DNA of 64,000 nt from Tigriopus japonicus (taxonomy: Eukaryota; Arthropoda; Copepoda; Harpacticoida; Harpacticidae): assembly GCA_010645155.1 (NCBI GenBank), contig JAAGOF010000055.1, forward strand, positions 490,039 through 554,038, in the 5' to 3' direction. Every line of letters begins with the position of its first letter. Positions within the stretch are counted from its first letter, which is position 1. The notes beneath the pieces were generated by a model. The model made no database searches, was not told where the DNA came from, and saw only the letters and a program-made list of their open reading frames with translations. The position numbers and the translations under genes were made by a program. Shown here piece by piece: positions 46,727-57,000 of the stretch.

Positions 46727-46865
46727 GTCTTGTCTTTTTTAATAGTTAAACAACACTGCTTTAATTCTTTGGCAAAAGCATTATAATACCCACATTGCAA
46801 TCTGAAATCAGTTTGAGTGTGCTTTATTATAGTTAACATTTTTTGGACAGTCAGGTCAAAAGACT
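46727..46865 (+). repeat. Right copy of direct repeat flanking the Copia remnant
   Basis: Same 134-bp sequence as 45475-45608. After it the host element continues with CTTCTTGCCTCTTGG as in the copy near 58741. Confidence 0.88.
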
Positions 46866-47408
46866 TCTTGCCTCTTGGATGGGAAACACTTGCAACAATG
46901 ATAAACTTTGGAATATAAATCAAAATACTAAGTAACCTTCTCTTGTCACAAATCAAGACACAATTAGCTTTAAAATGTACTCGCATACTATGTTTAACAT
47001 GAAGTGTGGTGTGAGCGTGTTATTAGTAGTCCCAGTCTCACATTCGTTTGTTCGTTCATTCCTTCAGTCGTTCATTCTTTCCCACATTTTGGACGATGCT
47101 CGGTGGTCAAATGAAAAGAGTGGAAAGTTCAAATGTCCAGTTTGGCCTTCAAGTTATTGGCTCATTTTAAGTGTAAGTTTCTTATGCTGAATTGACTTAT
47201 TCTTGCTTAGATTTCGTCAAGTGACGTTTACTTTGGAGAGAAAGTTTGTAGAATGTTATTCTAAAAATGTTTTAACCATTATTTTTCGAATTACTATTTT
47301 TGGACACTTTTGGACACTCCTATTTTTGGACAGCCTTATTTTTGGACACCTTTGGACATCTTTTGGACAGGGGTGGACAAAATGTCCAAAAATCAATTGC
47401 CCACCCTG

Positions 47409-48107
47409 CGCCCAGATGATAGAAGCTTCTGGGCATTTTGAAGGTGACTGGTATGGGGAGGTGATCAGAAACGGCCAGTTGATGAACATAACTGGCCGGT
47501 GATGGAAGATTTTCTGATATGAAGATGTGGTCAAGTACGGAGTTCATCTAAAAGAAAGAGTGTTGCGATGTGTGAAACATTCTCAGAGATCTTCATTTTA
47601 AAATTTACCTTTATAGCGATCGCAGTCAATCAACTTTCGTTAAGAAAAAAGCACGAAAATGGCCTTCACACAGGAAGATTTGACAACTACCATCGAGGCA
47701 GCCATCAAGGCCACCCTCGAGGCCAGGTCGGACATGGGAAACACCCTCACAATCACGTCGGGGTCACCATTTATAGCGATCGCAGTCAGCTGCCCCCTGC
47801 AGGGTGGCCACACCTTCAAGGTTCTTCAAATCAACTGGATGGAACTTTCTTAGATGGCGCCATAGCGACGTGGTGCCTTGATTTGCTGTTTAATATTCGA
47901 CAAGGCAGTATTTGACAACGTGCCAAATTTTTTCCCACTTTCTCAAACACTTTCTACAACAGATCTGATTGGCGAAATGTGCCCATTTTGACATCACCTT
48001 CAACGCTAGACTGAGGTGAGGGATCTTTGGAGCTTTTTGGTATTGATGCCTTTGGCTCCGAGTTCTTGAGGTCTTGGGTGCTTACTTCGTCCTCTTGCTC
48101 CTCTCCT
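47409..48107. other. No gene; two copies of a 19-bp direct repeat
   Basis: TTTATAGCGATCGCAGTCA occurs near 47611 and again near 47769. Between them lies a 64-codon ORF (MAFTQEDLTTTIEAAIKATL, 47659-47853) that reads like the start of a Gag-like protein but soon loses character. No firm call. Confidence 0.4.
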
Positions 48108-48310
48108 CAAAACTTGACAAATTTTGCCCAAAAAATTGAAACTTGACAAATTTTGCCCAAAAAATTGAAACTTGACAAATTTTGCACAAAAAATTGAAAC
48201 TTGACAAATTTTGCCCAAAAAATTGAAACTTGACAAATTTTGCCCAAAAAATTGAAACTTGACAAATTTTGCCCAAAAAATAGAAACTTGACAAATTTTG
48301 CCCAAAAAAT
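48108..48310 (+). repeat. 29-bp tandem repeat, left block
   Basis: About seven units of TTGAAACTTGACAAATTTTG then CCCAAAAAA, period 29. One unit has GCAC in place of GCCC. The same unit occurs at 51781-51895 on the far side of the LINE. Confidence 0.93.
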
Positions 48311-48717
48311 GTAAACAGGTCCATGTACGAGGCACTCAGAGGAAACCGAGACCAGCAAAATCTGGGTCTCATAGTTATGGATATAGGTTAGCCTCCAATC
48401 CCCAACCAATCACCCGAACATTTCATCCTTTCAGCCTACCCCCTCCTCGTCCTTCTCCTCCTCCCAACTCCTTGTCCCATTTCCCTTCCCTTACCTCAAA
48501 ACCTATTCCTATTTCTACCCTTCTCCCCAACATCCATAACCCAGTTCCTCATCCCACTTTTTCCTATGGGCAACCTAGGTCCTACTCCAATGTAGTCGTC
48601 CCTTCCCCTCCTCAACAATCCCTTCCTGTAGAACAAAATTTTGTTAGTAAGCAGGATTTTTTAAGGTTAGACAGGAAGGTCCAAGAACTGATAGACTTGG
48701 TCCATCGGAAGACCTAA
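48298..48717 (+). CDS. LINE ORF1-like, proline-rich, 139 aa
   Basis: The ATG lies at the edge of the 29-bp repeats. The product has a basic start (MPKKCKQVHVRGTQRKPRPA), a long Pro/Ser/His stretch (FSLPPPRPSPPPNSLSH) and a short C-terminal helix (FLRLDRKVQELIDLVHRKT) that could mediate self-association. The position before the endonuclease suggests a nucleic-acid-binding ORF1, but no zinc knuckle or RRM is seen. The ATG may be fortuitous. Confidence 0.5.
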   Translation: MPKKCKQVHVRGTQRKPRPAKSGSHSYGYRLASNPQPITRTFHPFSLPPPRPSPPPNSLSHFPSLTSKPIPISTLLPNIHNPVPHPTFSYGQPRSYSNVVVPSPPQQSLPVEQNFVSKQDFLRLDRKVQELIDLVHRKT

Positions 48718-48737
48718 AGCCCATAAAAGGGCTCTAT

Positions 48738-49904
48738 TTGAACGTGCATTATCTGATTTCTAAAAAAGACAGCACAAAAGTCAGAGTACTGGAGGAGTTA
48801 GCCATCGGTAGAGAGGTCTCCTTCATCTCCATTACAGAGACTTGGCTTCGTCCAGGAGTTTTAGACGAAGAAGTAGCAATAGCTGGTTTTAGGCTAGTTC
48901 GATGTGATAGAGTACGCCCGGATAATCCCATTTTCCCACATGGGGGCGTATGTCTATATGTCAGGAAAGACTTACATTTTAGTCATGTTCATAAGTCAAA
49001 TGGAGAAGTAGAAGTTTTGATTTGTCACATCAAGGATCTTGATCTTACTGTTGTAACAATGTATCGGCCACCTTCTTGTAGCTCTTCTTCATTTCTGTCA
49101 GCTCTCCAATTCATTGGAAAGGAGTTAGATCGAGAGGTTTGTTCTCGACTCTTTGTTGTTGGCGACTTCAATTTTCCGGCGAGCATTGTAGAGTGGGAGG
49201 TTAGTCCGGATGGATACATTCCCATTTCGAAAACATCATCGCCGTCTTTCGAAAAATTAGAAGAGTTTGCGATCTTGCGTAATCTCTCTCAACACGTTGG
49301 TGTTGCAACCAGAGCAGAGAGTGTTTTAGACTTAGTTTTTTCCAATGACCCTGATCTGATCCAGTACGTCCATGTTGCCCCATGTAGCCTTTCAGATCAT
49401 CACATTCTTGAGATAGGGTCGACCATTACTCAAAAGCCGGCGAGCTCTAGAGTTAAACCTGCTCAAAAGGTGGGCGTGGCCAAGTTTAAGTTCAAAGATG
49501 AACACTGGCCAATTATTGTTGCAAGATTGGAAAAGTTGGACTTGATTTCCATTCTAAAGCAGGAACCATCAATAGATAAAGCTATAAATAAGCTTATTTC
49601 AGTTTTTGACGAAGTTTGTTTGTCCATTGGTATTCCAGAAATAGTGGCAAAAGGTAGGCCATTGTCTAGAATTCCAAAGGTTAGAAAGAAGTTGTTCAAA
49701 CGGAGTTGTCAGCTTTCGAAAAGACTTCGGCGTACTTCAAATCCAGTAGTTGTAGCTAGCCTCCAAAATAAATTGACTTTGGTTCAAGCTAAGATTAGGG
49801 CCTCGTTTGATTCTGATCAGATGGAAAAGGAAAGTAGAGTTGTCCAGGAGGTTAAGACTAATTCAAAGGCGTTTTTCTCGTTCGCAAAACAAAGAGAAAA
49901 ATGA
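48738..49904 (+). CDS. LINE ORF2, endonuclease part, 388 aa
   Basis: Exonuclease-endonuclease-phosphatase fold. ISITETWLRPGV carries the catalytic Glu, GGVCLYVRKDL and YRPPSCSSSSF follow, VVGDFNFP holds the Asp/Asn pair, LDLVFSND and LSDHHILE the final Asp/His pair. In non-LTR elements this enzyme nicks the target for target-primed reverse transcription. It is followed by a basic linker (VRKKLFKRSCQLSKRLRRTS) and ends with TGA at 49902-49904, overlapping the ATG of the next frame (ATGA). Confidence 0.9.
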   Translation: MNVHYLISKKDSTKVRVLEELAIGREVSFISITETWLRPGVLDEEVAIAGFRLVRCDRVRPDNPIFPHGGVCLYVRKDLHFSHVHKSNGEVEVLICHIKDLDLTVVTMYRPPSCSSSSFLSALQFIGKELDREVCSRLFVVGDFNFPASIVEWEVSPDGYIPISKTSSPSFEKLEEFAILRNLSQHVGVATRAESVLDLVFSNDPDLIQYVHVAPCSLSDHHILEIGSTITQKPASSRVKPAQKVGVAKFKFKDEHWPIIVARLEKLDLISILKQEPSIDKAINKLISVFDEVCLSIGIPEIVAKGRPLSRIPKVRKKLFKRSCQLSKRLRRTSNPVVVASLQNKLTLVQAKIRASFDSDQMEKESRVVQEVKTNSKAFFSFAKQREK

Positions 49905-51145
49905 AGCATCCTCTAGGACCTTTTGATGTCGACGGTAAAACCGTCAATGATAGTGAGGTTATGGCCAATATGCTTGGAGATCAGTTCTCAAGTGTATTTT
50001 CAATTCCAAAAAGGGTAGTCGGAGCAGGCCATGACTGTAGCAATGTTGTTGATGAGACTGGCATTGATAGTCAGGATAATCGATTGGAGGATCTGGTAGT
50101 CACAGATAAAGATGCTTTTGAGGCCATCAAGAGCTTAAAGCTCTCGAGTTCTCCTGGACCTGATGGTGTGACATCTCAGTTTCTAATGAAATGCTCACAT
50201 ATTCTTGCCCCTGTTTTCTCTTACTTGATGCGTTGCATCTTAGATCAAGGCAAGTTTCCCTCTTCTCTAAAAGTAGCTCATGTCGTTCCAATTTTTAAGG
50301 GCGGAGATAAGTCACATCCTAGTAATTATAGGCCCATTTCTCTGACCTCCAGCGTTGCAAAGGTTTTTGAGAAGATTATGAAGTCCAAGCTTGTAGATTT
50401 TTCGGAAGTCCATGATTTAATTCCTTCTGGACAGCATGGGTTTCGAGCTCATTTTAGTACAGTAACCCAATTGGTTGATCATATTGAGCAAATCATTGAA
50501 GGGCTCGAAAGTCACGAGTCAGTTGATGTAGTCTATCTTGACTTTGCCAAGGCCTTTGATAAGGTAGATCATGGTCTTTTGCTTAATCAACTCAAAGAGT
50601 TTGGGGTCCAGGGTAAGGTCCTGACTTGGATTGATAGTTTTATGAGCGAAAGGAAGCAGATAGCTAAAGTTGAAGGATCTTTCAGCAGCATGTATGATGT
50701 CAAGTCAGGTGTTCCGCAAGGTTCAACTTTAGGTCCGCTCTTGTTTATTCTCTTTATTGCTCCTCTCCAGAAGTTTAGAACAAAAGCCAGTATTTCTTCA
50801 TATGCTGATGACACAAAATTAGTTTGTGGAAGGAATGGTCAGGACTCAAAATATTTAGTTGAGGACTTGGAGAAAATCTGCTCTTTGTTTGGCGAGAGTA
50901 AAATGGCATTGAACGGGATGAAATTCCGCACAATGACGTGTGGGGCGTCAAAATTAGATGTTCCGCTCAAAGACAATGGAGGTTGTGATATTGAGCAGGT
51001 ATCGTCCATGAGGGATTTGGGAGTTGTCGTCCAAGATGATGAAAAGTTTGATGAGCATATCCAGTTGAAAGTGGGGAAGGCATTTCAAACATGTGGCTGG
51101 ATCTATCGCACTTTCAAGTCCAGAGATATAGTATTACAATGCTAA
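49901..51145 (+). CDS. LINE ORF2, reverse transcriptase part
   Basis: Reverse-transcriptase blocks in order: LKLSSSPGPDGVTSQFL, VVPIFKGGDKSHPSNYRPIS, SGQHGFRAHFSTVTQL, VDVVYLDFAKAFDKVDH with the first catalytic Asp, SGVPQGSTLGPLLF and SSYADDTKLV with the catalytic Asp pair. The frame ends at 51145 because of a 2-bp insertion near 51126, seen by comparison with 28105-28115. It is the same protein as the endonuclease part in related LINEs, so the split at 49901 is probably a one-base change in the GAGAAAAATG run. Confidence 0.92.
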   Translation: MKHPLGPFDVDGKTVNDSEVMANMLGDQFSSVFSIPKRVVGAGHDCSNVVDETGIDSQDNRLEDLVVTDKDAFEAIKSLKLSSSPGPDGVTSQFLMKCSHILAPVFSYLMRCILDQGKFPSSLKVAHVVPIFKGGDKSHPSNYRPISLTSSVAKVFEKIMKSKLVDFSEVHDLIPSGQHGFRAHFSTVTQLVDHIEQIIEGLESHESVDVVYLDFAKAFDKVDHGLLLNQLKEFGVQGKVLTWIDSFMSERKQIAKVEGSFSSMYDVKSGVPQGSTLGPLLFILFIAPLQKFRTKASISSYADDTKLVCGRNGQDSKYLVEDLEKICSLFGESKMALNGMKFRTMTCGASKLDVPLKDNGGCDIEQVSSMRDLGVVVQDDEKFDEHIQLKVGKAFQTCGWIYRTFKSRDIVLQC

Positions 51146-51700
51146 CTCTGTACAAGTCGATTGTTCAACCGCATCTTGAATATGCCTCACCCATTTGGGC
51201 TCCAATCAGTTCAGCAGGTTTGCAAAAGGCCGAGAGGTCCAAAGATGTTTTACTAGGAACATCACAGGAATGAGAGAGCTCTCGTATTGGGAGAGGCTCA
51301 AGAAGTTAGGGCTGTACAGTACTCAGAGAAGGTATGAAAGGTATCTGATACTGTCTGTCTTTAAGAGCGTTCATGGGCTCTGTCCTAACCCCGGATTTGA
51401 GATTAGTTGTAGCGATCGTAGAGGTTTTACGTGCGTTCTGAGAGCACCTCCAAATCCAAGGGAATCTAGGCTTGTTCGAACAATGAAGTCCTCCTATCTT
51501 CTTTATCGGGCTCCTTCATTGTTCAATTTGTTGCCCATTTATCTTCGACGGGAATAAGTAGGAGCTAATCCTCTAACAGCATTTAAGGCAGGATTGGACA
51601 ATTTTTTGAATACTATTCCTGACCAACCCACTATTCAAGGGTTGTACAGATCTGCCAACAGTAACTCATTGGTAGATCAAATTTCATATAAACGGTAATT
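51146..51700 (+). pseudogene. LINE ORF2 C-terminal part, broken
   Basis: Continues as LTLYKSIVQPHLEYASPIWA in one frame, then shifts near 51250 to TGMRELSYWERLKKLGLYST and CVLRAPPNPRESRLVRTMKS. It meets TAA at 51555 where the other copy has TAT. The remaining about 40 codons plus the 3' UTR match 28520-28750. Confidence 0.85.
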
Positions 51701-51780
51701 TTATAAATTATATTAATCATTAACTCTCTTTACAGGGAATCCCATTCCTTGTAACGGTATTAAAAAATCCGCCCCCCCCC

Positions 51781-51905
51781 AAATTGAAACTTGACAAATT
51801 TTGCACAAAAAATTGAAACTTGACAAATTTTGCCCAAAAAATTGAAACTTGACAAATTTTGCCCAAAAAATTGAAACTTGACAAATTTTGCCGAAAATAA
51901 TTAAA
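51781..51905 (+). repeat. 29-bp tandem repeat, right block
   Basis: About four units of the same 29-bp repeat as at 48108-48310, directly after the LINE tail, then decaying into AT-rich sequence. Confidence 0.93.
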
Positions 51906-53368
51906 TTTTGTCAAATATTTCCGCCAAAATCTGAGAAATGAGTCTCTTTTTTACATGAAAGTGTGAAAAATTTGAAAATTTTCCCCAAAAGCCTAAAAAC
52001 TTGTTTTTGGCTAAGTTTTGCCAAAAAAATTGGAAAATAAAATGATCAATTTTTCAAGTTCAAATCCGGGCCCTAAAGATTACACCAGAGGAAAGTCAAT
52101 TTAGCGAAAATGTGCTCTTCAATATAAGAACTCTCATTTTGAGTTTAGGCTTCAAATAATAATAGCATCATGATTATGTAGATTAAATGAGGGAAGCTCA
52201 GTAAACATCAGCTGGGCCTGTTTGTTTACTCCGTAGCACCGTCGTAGCCTCTGGTGTCTCATTGCTTTACTAAAATTCTACGATCGCATCTCATTCTCGA
52301 CCGTTTGTTGCGGAGCAACAAACCTTTCGAGATATTTGATCGAGCACAGAACAGGAAAGAACAGAATCACCAGAAAAGAACCGCGCAACACTACGGAGCA
52401 CAAAATTAGCAACCTTTTTCTCACTGTGTTTATTCTATTGAAATACCACTAGGAACAATCCCTCCCCAACTCAATTTGTACAAAATCATTGAAGATTCAT
52501 TTTTTTTGTGGTCTGGAAGTGGTTTAGGTAGTTTTAAGGAACCACATCATTTATAATGATAAGTTACAGAGATTTATTTAGCATGCCTATTTCCTGAGCA
52601 TTTAATTTCTAAGGCCATTGCTCTGTCAGCTGAACTTGTTTTGTAAAGACAAACGCTTTTTATGTGCTAAGATACAACTCTCCAGTACTGATGGGAAACA
52701 AGCTGCAGCTTGAAGAGGAGTTTGGGCCAAGCAACAGTTTTCAGCTGTGCTTGAAAGCTTGCAAGCAGTTTCAAGCACCTTTACCCGGTGTCAGGCTTGC
52801 CAGTTAAAATTCAATTTGTTGGCCACCGGAAATGGAGTAAAATAGTTTGCACTCAAGTTTAATGAAGCATGCTTCATATAGCCCCTAAGAAGGCAAATAT
52901 CTTGAAAAATCTATGCAAAAAAATGACAAATTCTGCAACAGCATAGGAGTTTCTACTTCTATTTTTAGATCAGGCAAAAAGGACAACAAATAGCTTGGCA
53001 ACCCTGCTATTCACCGTAGGTCCTCTGAGCCCTGTGGCTTGAATGCTTGGTTTAGCTTGAGGCAGCTGAAATGGAAACAAGCCCAGCTCGAAAAATTGAA
53101 GTGCTTGATAGCTTGGGAAAATCCCATCAGTACTCTCCAGTACAAGTTGAGATTTGTTTACAAATTACAAGCCTCGAACGAGCGCAGCTGACCAGCGGAT
53201 TTTTGTGCGGTTCTTTGGTGCGCTTGCCAATTGCCAGCGACATTCATGACTAATAAAATGGTTTGACCTTTAATTGAGCTCCTTATTACGTCCTTAAGCC
53301 GTACTGACCCAAACTAAACTTGATAAGAAAAACTTCCCACTTTTTTCCATTTCGATTTCGAGAAATTA
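51906..53368. other. No gene recognised
   Basis: AT-rich. No splice-supported ORF or element boundary. Confidence 0.4.
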
Positions 53369-53449
53369 GTCACGCTGGTCACGCTTATGCTGGTCACGCT
53401 TACGTTGGTCACGCTTACGCTGGTCACGCTTACGCTGGTCACGCTGGTT
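53369..53449 (+). repeat. 15-bp tandem repeat
   Basis: Five to six copies of GGTCACGCTTACGCT with single-base variants and one shortened unit at each end. Confidence 0.9.
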
Positions 53450-53478
53450 GTTGCTGTCTCTTGCCTCTAATCCTAGTA

Positions 53479-53981
53479 CAGTGACGTCAGGTGGCAGTTT
53501 TTACTGCCACTTTTTGCAAAAGTGGCAGTATCGAAAAAATTGAGGTGAAAATTTGAAATGGCAGTAAAAAGGAAAAGTGGTTAAAAAGTGGCAGAAAATG
53601 TCGGTATGGCGATTTTTTTTCTTAAAACTGATCAATCACAAATTAATCATATTTCATCGTGAAAAGTGGCTTCAAATTGTTAAGCTTAGGTTCAAATTTG
53701 GTTAGCGTTGTCAGTTATGGATTGCTTATGTATAGTCGAGCCTTCTGATACTTCTTGAGTAGAACGTTGATTAACGTTTACAAAATAATTCGACCTATAA
53801 AAACGTGAACAGAAAGTGACAAATTAAATTAAGACTCACAACCTTAGAAAGAATGGAAAAATTGCTTAAACAAGTAGCAGAATATGGCAGTATGGAGGTG
53901 ATTTTCTATATGGCAGGGAATGAAAGCAAATGTTTTCAAACCTATTTTCTAGTTTTGTCTTGAAACCCCCTGGCAACACTG
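53479..53981. mobile_element. Possible hAT-like element with CAGTG ends
   Basis: Left end CAGTGACGTCAGGTGGC and right end, read inward, CAGTGTTGCCAGGGGGT agree at about 13 of 17 positions. Short inverted GGCAGT-type repeats lie inside. No target duplication was found, so this is tentative. Confidence 0.35.
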
Positions 53982-54023
53982 TGTTGAAAATTTCATGCCT
54001 TACGTCGTGGAATAATTGACAGA

Positions 54024-57000
54024 ATGGCTTATAGACTGATTTTAATCTACTTCACTGACGGTCGATTTCTCTCTCTCCATGATATTCATTCAAGCCGAAG
54101 GATAATGGACTTGAAAAACGAAATTCTTCACCGTCAAGGCCTTCGTGGACTGATCGACCGAGTTTTTGTTGGATATCCAAAAATTGTTGGTGCCCAAGAG
54201 GTTATTACGCTAATTCCAAATGAGACCACCATAGAGGAACTTGCAAATGTCATTGTAAAGGTAAGCTACACCCAACCAAGGATTCCTAACATTGGCTGTG
54301 GTCAATTGTTACAATGTTTTGGTAGTCTAAAGGAACCTATTGGCTATAAATAGGGACGGGCAGAAAATGCAAATAATCTTACCCTTTTAGTTACCAAAAG
54401 TTGCAGAAAAATGTATCCAAAAGTGGAAAACAAAGTGCAAAAAAATGTCCACATAATTAACAAAAAAGAGCAAATAAATGTCGAAAAAAAGCAAATAACT
54501 TGCATTAGGACTGAAAACGTCATTCATGGAGTACCTACGGCTCTTAATTGAGCTTGAGAGTCATTTACAAGTTCTAAAGATATTTGAGACTAGTTTTGAG
54601 GTGAAGAGACAATGCTGCACAAGTAATTGAGTTCTATTGATTGGGTCACGACCAAAGCAGGCTATAAAGTCATTAAAAATTCTCTAGAACAGGGATCGGC
54701 AACCACTTTTGGGTCAAGGCCCACAAAATTTGATTTGTTTTGTCTGGGGCCCACCAAACAGGCATTGTGAGGTTCAGGGGCCCACAAATTAGCGGTCAAA
54801 GAGCTTTGGGCCCACAAGTACTGTACTATGGATGGTTCTCGGGCCCACTATTTTGGACCAAGAAGCACTTAATTTCTGGAGTGAGTGGCCAACGATGAGA
54901 ATAATGATATCCAGTAGGGTGAATTCAATTGCGTTCTTCTGTAACCGAGATCTGGCTTGTATTCAGTAGACTACGTATTTCAATTTTCTGCTCAATCGAA
55001 TGCCGGAGTGAAAAGTTATGCCTTCTCAAACTTGTGTACTGATGAGAGCATAGAATGAATGAATTCGCCCTTTTCTGGTTAGCAATTACCAGAAAAGGGC
55101 TGATTTGCTAATTCTTGGTAGGATTTACACTGAACTTTGAGTGAGCATAACTTTTGATTCCGATGTTAGATTGCGCTAAAAATTGAAATACGTATTCTTG
55201 TCAACACAGGCAAAGTTTGATTTGCAGAAGAAGGTAATTGAACCTTTCCTACTCGAAATCATGATTCGTCTCGTTAGCCTCCCAGTCCAGAGAAATTCAG
55301 TGGTTCTTGTTTAGACTTTCTCCATAGCTCTTGGGCCCACCAACGACCACCCTTGGGCCCATATTTGGGCCGCGGCCCACCGGTTGCCGACCCCTGCTCT
55401 AGAAAACAATCTTCTGAATTTTCCATTCCTAAGGTGGTCTCATGGTTGTCTATACCTAAAATATTGTCGAAATCTATTGAGCCGTTCTTTTAAATGGCTT
55501 AACAGCAGTCCGTTTTCGTCCTTCAAGAATGCTGTTCAAAAATAGCCATTGAAAATTGAACAGAAAAAATAGATTTCACCAAAACTTAAGACCCACGTGT
55601 GCCTAACAATTGTATCATAGAAAGTATTCAGAAGTGTGTTTTAAGTGACATTACTGCAATATTTGGCCCGTGGGCTAATTACCAGAACTGGACTTCAATT
55701 GTGGCATTGTCTCATCACATCAAAACTGTTCTCAAATACTTCTGGAAGTTAAAAGCAATGCTTCCAAGTCAATTAAGCAACATGTACTGCTGCTACACTG
55801 ATATATCCTTAGCTTGATGTTTTCAAGTTTATAACGGCTTTTTAGAAAAAGCGATCTAGGCAGCAAACCTAAGCCTACAATCTATATTGTTTGTCAGATC
55901 CTTCCTTTACGATTACTTAACTTTCTTTAGGTTTAAAATTTGTTGGTTGCATGCAATGAGATTCTTAAGTCTGGGGATGGGATGATATAGTTAAAGCCAA
56001 GATGGGGAATAAAGTGCGAGGTTTGTGTCTGAAAGGCACATATTTCTTCAAAGTGCTGAGAATGTTTGGTTGCATATGCAAGCTTTTTTTACTAGCTCAA
56101 AATTTGATCTTGAAACTAAAAAATATTTCAAAAGCCATTACCCTTTTTCAACAATTTGTCAATTTTGGCTAAAATCGTAAATAAACTGCAAATAAAGGTG
56201 AGAAGTGCAAAAATGCAGAAAAATGGGTTTATGTTACCAAAAATCTTTATACACTATTTGCCCGTCCCTAGTTATAAAAATGAGAAAAGAGGATTTTGGT
56301 GTTACAATAAATGAAGAAAATCATAGTTAATAGCATCAAACCATGCTTTCAATGAATTTATGGTTGGGCACTCTTTTGCCCCTTCCGGAAGATCATTCCA
56401 AAGCCTTGTTGCTCTAGATTTTAGACTCTAGATCTCTAGACTCTAGATCTAGATTTGAAGAAGTGTTTGTGCAGTTCCAGGTTAGAGTATGGAATTGAGA
56501 GATTGTTGGGCGTTACTTGTCGGGTGCGAATGTCGTGGCTGAGGCGGGAGAAATTTTCATGGTAGTTGAGGTCATCCATTCCCTTCATAAGCTTAAAGAC
56601 TTGGATTGCATCACCCTCCTTCTTCGTGTTTCAAGAGTTGTCATTCCCACGTGGCTTTGCCTCTCCTCGTATGTTCCAGTCAGGTCTCAAATTAAGCGCG
56701 TTGCCCTCCTCTGGACACCCTCGAGAAGGGCCACATCTTTTTTAATCAGGGGTTCAATACCGGAGCAATGTATTTAAGATGAGGACGGACGAATGCTTTG
56801 TAGATGTCTATAAATACCTCTGGACGACGGACAGAGAAAGAGCGCTTGATTTGCCCCAAAACCGCATTGGCTTTTTTACGACCTTTGCAACGTGGTGGGA
56901 GGATTTCAGATCCTGTTGGACTGTGATGCCAAGGTCTACATGGCTAAGCGCTTCCTCAGTCTCTTGATCGTTTATCGAATAAATCCATTTCGGGTTATTA

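Larger units (their letters stand above)
44434..47408. mobile_element. Composite TIR element with subterminal TGTCCAAAAG repeats
   Basis: The left end CAGGGTGGGCATTTTT and the right end (AATTGCCCACCCTG) form 11-bp inverted repeats of hAT type. Inside both ends are runs of TGTCCAAAAG or its complement. A shorter related copy is at 58062-58822. Compared with that copy, this one has gained a solo LTR (44691-45185) and a Copia remnant with a duplicated flank (45609-46726). No 8-bp target duplication is seen, so the outer boundaries are less certain. Confidence 0.6.
48298..51780 (+). mobile_element. CR1/Jockey-type LINE, nearly complete but with broken ORF2
   Basis: In order: a proline-rich ORF1, an apurinic-type endonuclease, a reverse transcriptase and a 3' tail (ATTAAAAAATCCG and a C-run). 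It lies between two blocks of the same 29-bp repeat. ORF2 is split by frame changes at 49901 and about 51126, another near 51250, and a TAA at 51555. It therefore looks dead in trans but recently active; a 3' fragment of the family is at 27936-28759. No target duplication can be read because both flanks are repeats. Confidence 0.88.
54343..56278. mobile_element. hAT-like element (TAGGGACGGGC ends) with nested element
   Basis: Element 54351-56270. Both ends read TAGGGACGGGCA inward. The 8-bp flanks are GCTATAAA (54343-54350) and GTTATAAA (56271-56278), one mismatch. A second hAT-like element (54690-55396) is nested inside. An ORF at 55599-55817 (MPNNCIIESIQKCVLSDITA) is not recognisable as a transposase. 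Confidence 0.8.

Noticed and set aside
48006..48409. Minus ORFs with repeated NLSSFNFLGKICQVSIFWAK
   Set aside because: Translation of the 29-bp tandem repeat; not protein-coding.
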